A stretch of 64,000 nt of DNA. It comes from Iris pallida. Taxonomy: Eukaryota > Streptophyta > Magnoliopsida > Asparagales > Iridaceae. How positions within the stretch are numbered: position 1 is the first letter of the stretch; every line of letters begins with the position of its first letter. A program made the position numbers and the translations under genes. Below the pieces are notes generated by a model. It ran no database searches and had not been told where the DNA came from. It saw nothing but the letters and a program-made list of their open reading frames with translations. Location of the stretch: contig JANAVB010033216.1 in NCBI GenBank assembly GCA_029216955.1, forward strand, positions 10,041,408 through 10,105,407, written 5' to 3'. Of the stretch, positions 12,501-23,245 are shown in pieces.

Positions 12501-13704
12501 ATAACTTGAACACCTTGTAACCTGTGTTGCTTTAAATAGGACTCTGTAGCTTCAGTGGGACCCCCCTATACTTATCAGCTGTTCAGGTTATCGAGGCGAG
12601 TACATTCTCTGATCATTTCATATCCTGCTTAGAATTATTTCCTGCAGTAGATTACTTTACTTGTACTGTCACGATGGTCACACGGATTTGTATATGGATC
12701 CCTTCTTGAGATGTTATCCTTAGGGAGCATCGGGTACTACATGTTCTGTGCGTTTCACTTACATGGCGTATCACTATGCTTCATTGGTTCTTTGATCACT
12801 TACGACATATACTCTTATGATCGTAGAGTATTCCTGGAATCTTACACTGTTGGGTTACCCCCAGAATCCCCATTTATGGGACTACTATGTACCATCCTTC
12901 GGGGGCTACCACCCTTCGGGGGCTTATCACCCTTCGGGGGCTTACCACCCTTCGGGGGCTGTTACATAGCATCATAACATAACCTGGTTGGATCCTTGTG
13001 TATTGATTGGGGGTACGGGGGAGTATAAGTTGACATGTGAATAATACACCAGTAGTATCTTATCAGAATCATTCCTTAGTGTCTTATCAGAATCATTCCA
13101 GGCTATTTACATGTTCATATTGTACTCTGACTCACTAGTCACTGCTAGTTCTCTATGTATAGTAGATATTTCTATTACAGTTCTCTCTCTGTTTACATAC
13201 TGTTTTCTTTCAGTACCTGTATCTTACTTTACTGCATGATTATATTTTCTAACCTGCTATGATCTGTTGAGATGTACTGTACTCGCTCCAGTCCTGACTG
13301 GACCCGTTGATAAATTTTACAGATAGCTTGGAGGTTGTCTGCTAGCCTAGAGGAGACACATTAGAGGATGTTTAGATAGTTGTTTCATTTGTTTGAATTT
13401 GTATTTACTTTGTGGATTACTGTATATGAGTTTGAGGTGTATTTCTGGGTTTTTGTATCTTAGACACTTAGACTTCTATCTCCTGTATTTCTTTTGGATT
13501 TCATGTTTTATCTATCCTTATCATGCTCTATCCTAGATGTGATTGAGACTGTATCTGCTATGTCACCCCCATTCGGGGAGTATAAACTGCTTGGCATTAT
13601 AATGTTAGATGATGTAACCTAGGACAGCGTTCTACCGCCGACACTGCGGCGTAGGCTGGATGTTGTACGTTCTCGTACCCAAACAGTGGGTGCGGGTCGT
13701 GACA
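9514..13704 (+). repeat. 3' LTR of LARD-like element
   Basis: 4191 bp, TGTGAGCACC to GGTCGTGACA, colinear with 2533-6730 with scattered substitutions and few small indels. All landmarks recur: GC islet 10580-11140, hairpin 12177-12211, W-box array 12353-12453 (ten motifs), TTCGGGGGCT repeats 12891-12961. The next five bases, GATTT, are the target duplication. Confidence 0.9.
12353..12453 (+). promoter_or_regulatory. W-box array in 3' LTR (10 motifs)
   Basis: This is the counterpart of 5376-5476. A substitution creates an additional TTGACC. See that entry for interpretation. Confidence 0.5.
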
Positions 13705-13966
13705 GATTTGGCTTAAACACTTGAAGATAGAGATTTTCAACTCAGGTTCGCACTTGTATTTTCCTTGCTTTGAACTGTTCGATTAGGATCGTGTGATGAC
13801 CGATGCATGTTCTGTGTCTATGGCTCGATGAGCCATAGCTCGTGAGGGTAGACACATGCTGAGGTCCCAGTTCTAGGGTTGGACATAGGTGTGGACACTA
13901 GAACTATGTGTCAAGTTGAGATAGAATTTGTGAGTGTCATGTTGAACAAAATTGTGTGTCAGATTT
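13705..13966. other. Short host or older-repeat spacer between LARD and CACTA-1
   Basis: 262 bp with no coding signal. Its left neighbour in the ancestral sequence is 2532 and its right neighbour is 43233. It begins with the GATTT duplication of the LARD element and ends with the TTT duplication of CACTA-1. Confidence 0.5.
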
Positions 13967-14515
13967 TACTACCAAAATAACACATATCATCGACGCCCAA
14001 AGACGTCGCTAAAATATAGGAAAACGTCGCTAAAAGCTTTTAGCGATGTTTCCTGCAACGTTTTCAATCTTATCGCGTTACTTCAAGTCACTGACAGTGA
14101 AAATGTCGCAAAGTTTTCATTCTTGTCGCGTTACTTCAAGTTGCTGACAGTGAAAATGTCGCAAAATGTCACTGCTGCGACGACTTCCAGCGACGTCAAT
14201 GGGTCTCTAATTTTGCGACATTTACCGATATGTTGTCGAAAATCTAGCAACGTAGAAGCAGTCGTTAAACGTCGGTAGAAGTTGTAGAAATTGGCGATGT
14301 TTTGATAACGTCTACCGACGTTTATCGACTACTTCATACGACGCTGACCGCCGGTGATATTCTGTAAATTTAGCGACGTTTAGCAACTGTTACCGACGTT
14401 TAGCGATGTATATGAAGTCGCAAAGCGTTGCTAACCTTCAGGCATGACCGACGTTTAGCGACGTCTTTCCGCGTCGCTAAGCGTCGGTAACAGTCGCTAA
14501 TGTCGTTAAATCTGC
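13967..14515 (-). repeat. CACTA-1 3' terminus: TIR and subterminal repeats
   Basis: After the 19 bp inverted repeat there are about 500 bp densely filled with variants of GCGACGTTTAGCGACGT and its complement. In En/Spm elements such arrays bind the TnpA-like accessory protein. Matching motifs occur at 42950-43210. The 108-codon frame here is a by-product. Confidence 0.75.
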
Positions 14516-14934
14516 AGAAAAAAATAATAAATCGAAAATAGAATGACGTATTATGCTAGTGTGGTATTCCTGCAGTTTAATAATTAACAATTAATCTGAA
14601 TAGACCCGAAGCAACCCTCTGTTGAATTCCCTGGGTTCGCCGATCCCTTCAGTAGAATACTCAACACCGGTAAATTCACATACATTTAGAACGAATAATA
14701 AAATAAAATATGAAAAAAATGGCACATTAGAATTACAAATCCAGTTTGAAGAAAATCCATCTTATATAGATCAGTACAATAAATAAATATCCACGCAGAT
14801 AAGTCTACACACAAGCAACCAATAAAGTCCCAAAGCCTCAACAAATGTATAATATTCAAACCCAATATCATGGGTCTACACACAAACAACCACTCTACAC
14901 AAAAATAATCAATAAACAATCAGAACTAGGACTA
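14516..14934 (-). other. CACTA-1 3' untranslated region
   Basis: AT-rich sequence between the subterminal array and the stop codon of the second CACTA gene. I see no open frame of interest and no other motif. Confidence 0.45.
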
Positions 14935-15012
14935 CTACGGATTTGTAGGAGGACGGGCACCGCCGTGCATCAGGGATAAGAACAACTCATACTGCTTCCG
15001 TGAAATCGACAC
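14935..15012 (-). pseudogene. C-terminal piece of second CACTA protein (Transposase_24-like)
   Basis: On the minus strand the frame runs from the GACAC target duplication of element A to a TAG at 14935-14937, ending in residues ..SLMHGGARPPTNP. When element A and one duplication copy are ignored, this frame is in phase with the piece at 21387-22062. That shows A inserted within a coding exon and that this is the last coding segment of the gene. Confidence 0.55.
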
Positions 15013-15776
15013 TGTCACCCCGTTTTCCGTTATACGTATTTCCAGTATACGTGTACGGAAATCCTGACCCGTAGTTTTACTTATCTTGCCTTGCTAGCTA
15101 GCATTAGTTTAATCTTGCTTAGGTTCATCATGGCATATCATGGTTTGACTTGGTTCATTATGGTTTGGCTTGGTTTATTTTCCCTTGGTTCAACATGTTA
15201 ACCCCCCCATTTAAAAGCCACCAACCATCTCTCTCCTCCATTATTTTTTCATCTTCTTTCTTTACTTCTCCTACCCACCAAAGAAAAACCCTAGCCAAGT
15301 GCAACTTGCTTCATGAAGGAACCCTCCATTTTATTGTTCTAATCTCTTCTATGCAACATTCTAAGCTACTTTAGTTCTTGTCATTTTGCATTTTTATGTA
15401 TATATTTGTGTAGATCTAACTTTGCACCATTTTGGGGTTTTTTTGGGTTTTGATCTAGTAAACCACGTTGTTTTCGTAAACTAAGAGTTCCATGTGGTAG
15501 AGAATTTGATTTTACACAACTTAGACCTTTGAAAAGTTAGATTTCATTGTGTTTTGACCGAGTTATGATCATTTGAAGATCATGGGTTCCAAGACTTGTG
15601 CTCTCGGCCAAGACTTGGAGAAGATGATGAACAGTGTTTGCACACTATGAAGTACAACTTTGTGGGCGCATAGCCAGATCATGTAGGCACATAAGTCCAT
15701 GTGTGGGCGCATAGACACCCTTCATGTGTTTGGGCGCATAGACCCTCATGTGGGTGCATGACCTACACTAGATGGT
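15013..15776 (+). repeat. Truncated 5' LTR of element A
   Basis: Colinear with the first 761 bp of the 3' LTR (18656-19416). The breakpoint at 15775-15776 shows a GT shared by the LTR and pol sequences, consistent with microhomology-mediated deletion. A TATA-like ATTTAAAAG lies at 15209-15217 (18852-18860 in the 3' copy), followed by the probable LTR transcript leader. Confidence 0.85.
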
Positions 15777-18489
15777 ACAAGATGATTGAAGAACTTAGAA
15801 CCAAAGGATTCATTCGTGCTAGTGGATCATCTTGGGGAGCCTCGATCCTCTTAGTAAAGAAGAAGGATGGTACGTCAAGATTATGTGTTTATTTTCGTAC
15901 CTTGAACTCTGTAACAATTAAGAACAGATACCCTCTACCAAGGATAGATGATTTGTTTGATCAGCTCAAGGGAGCGACAGTATTCTCAAAGATTGACTTG
16001 CGATCAGGGTACCCTCAGATCAGAGTTAGAGAGCGAAGCATCCCGAAGACAGCGTTCAGATCAAGATATGGACATTGGGAGTTCCTTGTTATACCATTTG
16101 GAGCGACCAATACGCCAGCCGTATTTATGGACCTCATGAATCGTATCTTGATGCCCTATTTGGATCAGTTTGTGATAGTATTCATAGATGAAATCTTGGT
16201 CTATCGTAAGAGTAAAGCGGAGCATGAGCAGCATCTTCGTATAGTCCTTCAGATTCTCAGAGAGCACCAGTTGTACGCGATGTTCAGTAAATGTGAGTTC
16301 TGGCTTGATCACATTTCGTACCAAGGGCATATCATCACCAGAGGTGGAGTAGAAGTGGACCCCCAGAAGATTGGGGCTATAGAGACATGGCTAGTTTCTA
16401 TCACCGTCGTAGAAGTTCGATGTTTCCTTGGATTGGCCGGCTATTACCAGCAGTTTATATCAGACTTTGCCAGGATTTTAGCACCCATGACTCAGTTGAC
16501 CCGCAAGGATGAACAGTTTGCTTGGACAATAGAGTGTCAGAGTTCATTTGAGAAATTGAAGCAAAGATTGATGACGGCACCCATTCTCACACTTCCAGAT
16601 GGGACTGGAGGATTTTCAGGCAAGGGATTAGGACGTGTCTTGATGCAGCATGGAAAGGTTGTAGCTTATGCATCATGACAACTTCGTGATCATGAAAGGA
16701 ATTACCCAACCCATGACCTAGAGTTAGCAGCAGTAGTTTTTGTATTGAAGCTGTAGAGGCATTACCTGTATGGAGATCCGGTAGAGATTTTTATCGACCA
16801 CATGAGTCTTAAGTATGTGTTTACTCAGAAGGATCTCAACATGCGCCAGAGGATATGGCTAGAGCTACTTGTGGATTACGATATCAACCTGCAGTATCAT
16901 CCTGGGAAGGCCAATATTGTTGCAGATGCATTGAGCAGAAGAGCTGGAGTTTATTTTCTAATAGCACAGCCAGAGTTGTTAGCAGATCTTCAGAAGATGG
17001 GCGTTGAAGTTGTTCTTCCTACCAAAGTGGCATTGATGGCCAGTATGCAAGTTCCGTCCAGTATAGTTGAAGGGATCAAAACGGCACAATCAGCAGATTC
17101 TAAGCTTCAGCGGCTCAGAGGAGAATGTGTAGCAGGACGAAGATAAGAGTTATGCTTTCATGAGGATGGTACAATTCGACATGGAAAGCGTCTTTGTGTA
17201 CCCAGTGGTGATATCAGACAGGAGATCATGGCAGAGGCTCATAGTTCAAAATATTCCATTTATTCTAGTGGCACGAAGATGTACCGAAATATCCGTCAGC
17301 ATTTCTGGTGGAATGGCATGAAGAGGGAGATAGCCCAGTTTGTCTCTCGTTGTTTAGTTTGCCAACAAGTTAAAGCTGAACATCAGAGACCGGCTGGACT
17401 TCTTTAATCTTTACCGATCCCAAAATGGAAATGGGAGCACGTTACCATAGATTTTGTGACTGGGTTACCTAAATCCCTAATTGGGAGAGATGCTATTTGG
17501 GTTATAGTTGATCGACTTATGAAGGTAGCTTATTTTCTTCCTTTCAGAATTGGCCAGTCAACGGATAGCTAGCAGAGGTGTACCTCAGGCAGATAGTAAG
17601 ATTGCATGGAGTGCCAGTTAGTATCATATCAGACAGAGACTCAAGATATACATCTCACTTTTGGCGGAGTCTTCAAGAGAGGTTGGGGACTCGTCTCAAG
17701 TTCAGTTCAGCCTATCATCCGCAGACAGATGGTCAGTCCGAACGCACAATTTAAACTCTTGAAAATATGTTAAGATCATGTACACTTAACTTCGGTGGTT
17801 CGTGGAAGATCACTTGTACCTAGTGGAGTTCTCGTACAACAATAGTTTTTAGGCCAGTATTCAGATGGCATCTTTTGAGGCATTGTATGGCAGGAAGTGC
17901 AGATCTCCTTTAGCCAAGGATGATGTAGGCGAGAGGTAGATGCTTGGTCCTAAAATTATTTTACAGACTGTTGAGGTGGTCAGACGAGTCAGAGATCATC
18001 TTCGAGTTGCGCAAGATCGTCATTGTCATTGGGCCGATTCTCAGCGGCGTACCCTTGAGTTTTCTGTTGACGACCATGTATTCCTTGGGATCTCGTCTAC
18101 CCGTGGCGTCATTCATTTTGGCGTACGTGAAAAGCTTAGTCCTAAGTATATAGGACCGTTTGATATCCTTGAGCGAGTAGGTGATGTGTCATAACTTCTC
18201 GCTCTTCTGTCGTCGTTACGTGAGGTACATGACGTGTTCCATGTATCCCAATTGTGACGGTAAATCCCAGATCCGAGTCATATTCTTGATAATTCAGAAT
18301 TGGTTGTTGTTACCAACCTTTCATATGAGGAGAGACCTGTATCCATATTGGACCAAAGATAGAAAATACTCAAGAACAAAACTATCAGTTTAGTCCGTAT
18401 TGCTTGGGGTCACCACTCTTTGGGTGAGTCAACGTGGGAGCATGAGGATGATATCCGATCGCGATATCTCGACATGTTTGACTCATAAG
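15777..18489 (+). pseudogene. Element A pol remnant: RT, RNase H, integrase, chromodomain tail
   Basis: Begins in the RT N-terminal region ([20 protein letters not shown]). RT motifs KIDLRSGY and the fingers/palm region are readable to 16620. The catalytic loop reads FIDEILVY where the family has FxDDILVYS, so the second aspartate is lost. A deletion of about 27 bp removes the first RNase H acidic motif (YCDAS). Stops follow (after VAYAS, in LKL*RHYLY, after GRR). RNase H continues to [14 protein letters not shown] (near 16900), then integrase with the zinc-binding H..H..CLVC motif near 17270-17370, the core with TDGQSER near 17730, and a chromodomain-like tail GESTWEHEDDIRSRY ending at TAA 18487-18489. 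A frame of 325 codons from 15701 starts in LTR sequence and is a deletion chimera. Confidence 0.85.
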
Positions 18490-18641
18490 GTATAATATCT
18501 TTCTTATGCCTTATGCTTTAATTCCTTGCTTGCATGAATAATTGTATGATTGATTGCTTAGTCATTTATTGCTTGTGATTAGTATAGCTTGTCCCGACAT
18601 CTCTAACCTCTTGATTAAAATTTCGAGGACAAATTTTTTTT

Positions 18642-18655
18642 AAGGCGGATAGAGT
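18642..18655 (+). promoter_or_regulatory. Polypurine tract of element A
   Basis: AAGGCGGATAGAGT abuts the 3' LTR and follows the lineage motif ATTTCGAGGACAAAT. Confidence 0.65.
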
Positions 18656-21386
18656 TGTCACCTCCGTTTTCTGTTATACGTATTTTCAATATACGTGTAC
18701 AGAAATCCTGACCCGTATTTTTACTTATCTTGCCTTGGTAGCTAGCATTGGTTTAATCTTGCTTAGGTTCATCATGGCATATCATGGTTTGACTTGGTTC
18801 ATTATCGTTTGGCCTGGTTTATTTTCCCATGGTTCAACATGTTAACCGCCTATTTAAAAGCCACCAACCTTCTCTTTCCTCCATTATTTCTTCTTCTTCT
18901 TCATTTGCTTCTCCCACCCACCAAAAAAAATTCCTAGGCAAGTGCAACTTGCTTCATGAAGGAACCCTCCATTTTATTGTTCTAATCTCTTCTATGCAAC
19001 ATTCTAAGCTACTTTAGTTCTTGTCATTTTGCATTTTTATGTATATATTTGTGTAGATCTAACTTTTCACCATTTTGGGGTTTTATTGGGTTTTCATCTA
19101 GTAAATTACCTTGTTTTTGAAAACTAAGAGTTCCATGTGGTAGAGAATTTGATTTTACACAACTTAGACCTTTGAAAAGTCAGATTTCAATGTGTTTTGA
19201 CCGAGTTATGATCATTTAAAGATCATGGGTTCTAAGACATGTGCTCTCGGCCAAGACTTGGAGAAGATGATGAACAGTGTTTACACACTATGAAGTGCAA
19301 CTCTGTAGGCGCATAACCAGATCATGTGGGCGCATAAGTCCATGTGTGGGCTCATAGACAACCTTTTGTTTAGGCGCATATAACCTTATGTGGGCGCATG
19401 ACCTACACTAGATGGTGCTTGACCCCCTAACTTGTAATCCTTCAAGGCATTTTCATGCTTCTTTGGGCGCATAGACTTCTCTCTCTTGGGCACATAGCTC
19501 ACCTTGGGCTTGCATCATTCATAGACCCATGTTGTGCTAATAGTGGGCGCATGGCTCCCTGACTTGGGCACATATGGCCATGAGACTTGTAGTGCATTCT
19601 GACTTGCCCCGTCCCCTTTAGGTGCATAGCCCAAGTACCCATATGTGGGTGCATGATGTCCCCAGGTTTCCCTTTCTTGATTTTTGTACCCATTTTATAT
19701 CCTTAAGCCTTTTCGATATGAACTCGACATGAACACGATGTGAACATGACATATTAATGGAATGATAGCACTTGATGGTGGCCGTTGTGGCGCACCCTTG
19801 ACAAGAGATATTGACAAGATAATCTGTGCACGACATGATATATGAACACGGCATGATACATGAACATGAACATGGTAATAACATGACAGTGGCTCGTCGT
19901 AGCGCACTCCAGACAGGAACATGACAGGCCAGTACATGATAGTGGCCCGTTGCGGTGCACTCTTGACAAGTAAATATGACATATAACCTTGAACGCCGTT
20001 GCGACGTCTATTTCGACTTGCAAAGTAAATTCTCATCTTGACACCGTGCGTGCTTGCTTGAAACTTCTTTGTACAAGCTAATAGTCTAGTCTCGTCTTGC
20101 ATCATGTCTAGGACATGAGTCCCAGGTTACCACGGTCAGGGATTCATACTGAATCTGACAAAGGTTAATGACTAGATTGATCAAGTAGTTCATTCTAAGG
20201 AAGATTTTCCCCATTTACAGGCGATCCCGTTATCCCGGCCACACTTGATGGACTTGTAGCTTGCAGTCGAGTAGGGCACATTTCCAGTCTACTATCATAT
20301 GGGACACACTCATGAAACAAGTACAAGGCACACTGTTATGTGTTGCACTCTAAGCCATCTAATAATTCTGGATAATTTTGGTAATCAACCTTGCCTGGAT
20401 AACCTGGATAGCTGCAGGGCCTGTGACTACTAGAACATCTCTTTGCATCTTGCTAGTAACTAGGCTTGTGATAACCCTAGCTAGTTAAAGTATCAAGTCG
20501 AACTCTTTGCTTGGCCGTGATTGATGGATGTAGTTCAGTCTAGTCTTGTCTAAGCAATGCCAGTCTATGATTATTTCAGCACATGCTTGTCCATGCTTTA
20601 CTATTGTCAATAATTGGTTGGAGACTAAGCTCTGTTCAGGTGAAGGATTACAATCTCGGTCCTTGTTTGGTTTACGGGTTGTAACTTAGCTACCGGAATG
20701 GTCCCTTAGTTGTCTTATAGTTTATCATCTTGTTTTTCTCTAACTTATGTCTCTTATTATCCTTTATGTCTCATGTGCTAATATGCTGGTTTTAGTTCTT
20801 AAGTAAAGCCTCCCTTGTGGCACTTGCTCTTTCTGGGGTCTGACCCAGCTGGTTTTGTATGGCCAAATTTTGGAGTAGCACCCGAGGATCATCTAGCCTT
20901 CCATCCAGATGGTGAACACGAGGCGCAACCCTGGCAACGAGTGGATTTTATTTTGCTCTTCCACTCTATTGTAAATTATTCTTTTGAGGCATTTAGCCGC
21001 CGAGCAAGTGTTAGCTCGTGTTAAAATTATATTCCTGTCGGCCTAAGGGCTGTAACATGATTGACAAATCCTAGGGTTGATCATGTATGACTTAAACTCT
21101 TGCTAGTATTTGCATTTTGTAAGACTAGCTTCATGATCATCTGAATATGTAATGTATGGGATGCCTTACTTTGTATGTCTGATGATCTACCATCTTGTTA
21201 CACTTACTTGCTTGTTTGAGATTGAGACACTAGGCTTGTTATTGACCATAAGAGACTGTTGGCTTATAGTAAACCCTCATATATCTAGATAGTCGTGACC
21301 ATACATTAAGGTGGGTTACACTTCAATATACGTAGCTGGCTGTGTCTGTCCCCCGCTCTACAGTATTCTGGTTCTGGGGTGGGACA
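18656..21386 (+). repeat. 3' LTR of element A, 2.73 kb
   Basis: TGTCACCTCC to GGTGGGACA, followed by target duplication GACAC. It contains a degenerate tandem array of GGGCGCATA-type units (19300-19680) and one copy of a GTTCAGGTGAAGGATTACA block (about 20636). Element B carries four copies of the same kind of block. The last 700 bp are clearly related to the end of the B LTR (GGGGTCTGACCCAGCTG motif, TTCTGGTTCTGGGGTG end). Confidence 0.9.
19300..19680 (+). repeat. Degenerate GGGCGCATA tandem array in element A LTR
   Basis: About a dozen irregularly spaced GGGCGCATA/GGCACATA motifs within phrases of 20-40 bp. The partial 5' LTR keeps its first part (15663-15760). Element B has a different array built around a GCGCC core at the comparable place. 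Confidence 0.6.
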
Positions 21387-22062
21387 GACACCGACGTCGA
21401 TAAAGGTTGTAACATTGGTGGAGTCGGTGTCGACGAAGAAGAAAGTGGCGTCGGTGGAGTCGGTGACGATGAAGGCGCACCCGGAGGACGTATCTGCTCC
21501 AATGCTGCTAGTCGCTGGTTGTATGAATCCATGGTAGATAATAGCCTCATACTGCTATCAACCATCGAATCCTGCATCATTGTCAGCCACTCGCCCATGG
21601 ACAGCTGTGATACCTACAACTCCGTCATGCTACGCTATTTTGACACTCTAAGATTACTAACGCCATGCCCTGTCCTCTCAGTCATATCCATAAGCTACAA
21701 GATGCAACGCTCGATTATTTCTAATCTTGTGATGAGCGTGGCATCGTCCGTCTGCAGATGAGACTGCTCCTGGATCCTTCGTAGTACCTCGTCAGGGAGT
21801 GACTCAATCTGAGGGTCAACGATCTCCTGGACTCGGGCAGACTCCTGCAAGGGCCGTGGGCAATGAACACTTGCAGCGGAGGCCCTAGAGGACTGTGTCG
21901 CAAATAAGGTGCCATAGGATCTCGTACCGAAGTACGTACCCCTATAGAGACCACCCGCGGCAGTCGCCCATAGCTCGTCTTCCGATGGAGCTGGAGCAGG
22001 CTGCGAGAAAGTACCAGCCTCTCCCACTATAGGTGCACTAGCAGCCGCTCGCTCGCGAAGCT
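21387..22062 (-). pseudogene. Second CACTA protein remnant (Transposase_24-like)
   Basis: Two minus-strand frames (22027-21695 and 21598-21387) belong to one degraded coding region with an internal TAG and a frame change. Visible features: a Gly/Tyr-rich stretch (GGLYRGTYFGTRSYG), an acidic-polar central segment, a coiled-coil-like EVLRRIQEQSHLQ, then a Pro/Ser/Thr-rich tail before the element A insertion. Placed downstream of TNP2 in the same orientation, this matches the usual second gene of plant CACTA elements (Ptta/En/Spm proteins), which bind subterminal repeats. Its N-terminus is cut off by element B at 22062. Family assignment rests on architecture and position more than on a signature motif. 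Confidence 0.55.
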
Positions 22063-22253
22063 TGTAATGCCTGTGGTTCGTATTGCGTATCTTGGTATAC
22101 GTATACGTAATTTGACCTGTATTGCACGTCTTCCTGATTGATTTATTCTAGCATTTCATTGATTGGTTTATTCTTGGGTTGGTTCGGCTTGGTTTGGTTT
22201 GCTTTGGTTCATCATGAACCAAAGGTGAACCCTCCTACCTACCACCACCCTCC

Positions 22254-22263
22254 TTATTTATAA
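22254..22263 (+). promoter_or_regulatory. Putative LTR TATA box, element B
   Basis: TTATTTATAA lies 191 bp inside the LTR, with a CT-rich stretch just downstream, and is conserved at about 30312 in the 3' LTR. Elements A (15209) and C (51887) have TATA-like boxes at comparable depth. This is an inferred U3/R boundary. Confidence 0.4.
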
Positions 22264-22857
22264 CCCCTTCCTTTTCTCTCTCATCATTATTTTCTTCCTT
22301 CTTCATTTACTCTCCACCATTACTTCTTCAACCACCAGGAGGGAGAGAGTGAGAGCTTAGGTAAGTGCAAACTTGCTTCATGATGGATCTTAAGTTTTAT
22401 TGATCCATTCTCTTCCTTACTTGATTCTAAGCCTCTTTAGAACTCGACATTTTTGGATTTGATGGATGGATTCTTATAAATCTAAGTTTGTAACTTTTCG
22501 GTTTTTCTTGATTTTGATCTCTAAAACTTACTTATTTTCGAAAACTAATGGTTCTATGTTGTAGAGAATTCAATTTCATACAGTTTTAGCTTTTGTTTCG
22601 CTTGATTTCGACTTCGGATGAGAAAGTTATGGCCATTACAAGTTTTTGAAACTTTCATGGCTGAACTTACTGTTCGGGGACGATAACTCTCATGCGCCCG
22701 GGAGCCCATGCGCCGGGAGGCCATGCGCTGTGAAGTTCCGGCAACACATCCCTTAACTCCGAGCATTCCATGTACTGTGAAGTCCCGGCAACGCATCCCT
22801 TAACTCTGAGCATGCCATGCGCATAGGTTTCCTATGCGCATGTACTGAAGACGCAAC

Positions 22858-23245
22858 GTGAGAATCCCACGCGCCGATTGGTGCAGAAATCCCACGCACC
22901 GATTCGTGCAGGAATCCCATGCGCCGATGGTGCAGGAATCTCACGCGCCAATTCGTGCAGGAATCCCATGCGTCGATGGTACAGGAATCCTACGCGCCGA
23001 TTCGTACAGGAATTCCACGTGCCGATTTGTGCAGGAATCCCACGCGCCAATTGTGCAGGAATCCCACGCGCCGATTCGTGCTGGAATCCATGCGCCGATA
23101 GTGCAGGAATCCCATGCGCCAATTCGTGCAGGAATCCCACGCGCCGATGGTGCAAGAATCCCATGTGCCGATTCGTGCAGGATTCCCACGCGCCGATTTG
23201 TGCAGGAATCCCACGCGCCGATGGTGCAGGAATCCCATGCGCGGG
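22858..23245. repeat. 24-25 bp tandem array, about 16 units
   Basis: Units alternate between GCAGGAATCCCACGCGCCGA plus TTCGT (25 bp) and the same plus TGGT (24 bp). No stop codon occurs in several frames on both strands, so artefactual open frames of up to 160 codons (repeating RAGIP/ESHAPI) cover it. There are no unique spacers. The 3' LTR array at 30870-31290 differs in unit number. Confidence 0.9.

Larger units (their letters stand above)
2533..13704 (+). mobile_element. LARD-like non-autonomous LTR retrotransposon, 11.2 kb
   Basis: Two nearly identical direct repeats of about 4.19 kb (2533-6730 and 9514-13704) flank a 2.78 kb interior without retroviral domains. GATTT is duplicated immediately outside (2528-2532 and 13705-13709), as expected for integrase-made insertions. 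A primer-binding-like site follows the left repeat and a purine-rich tract (AAGGTGGGTAGGA) precedes the right one. Very long LTRs with a long non-coding core define Large Retrotransposon Derivatives, which must borrow reverse transcriptase and integrase from an autonomous partner. The terminus GGGTGCGGGTCGTGACA is shared with the LTRs at 51580 and 44663, pointing to a Ty3/gypsy relative. The first LTR base is A on the left and T on the right, a point change of the usual TG start. Confidence 0.88.
15013..21386 (+). mobile_element. Gypsy element A (chromovirus), internally deleted, 6.4 kb
   Basis: The element starts TGTCACCCCG and ends GGTGGGACA. GACAC is duplicated at 15008-15012 and 21387-21391. 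The 5' LTR is cut after 764 bp and joins directly to reverse-transcriptase coding sequence, so the rest of the LTR, primer site, gag, protease and the start of RT are gone. The remaining pol, polypurine tract and a full 2.73 kb 3' LTR follow. It lies in the coding exon of the second CACTA-1 gene. Pol is close to that of element B, so both belong to one lineage with different LTRs. Confidence 0.88.

Noticed and set aside
13952..14278. 108-codon plus frame at the CACTA-1 end
   Set aside because: It reads through the subterminal repeat array and has no family signature.
22858..23245. CRISPR-like regular repeats
   Set aside because: Units are contiguous with no unique spacers and lie in a plant LTR.
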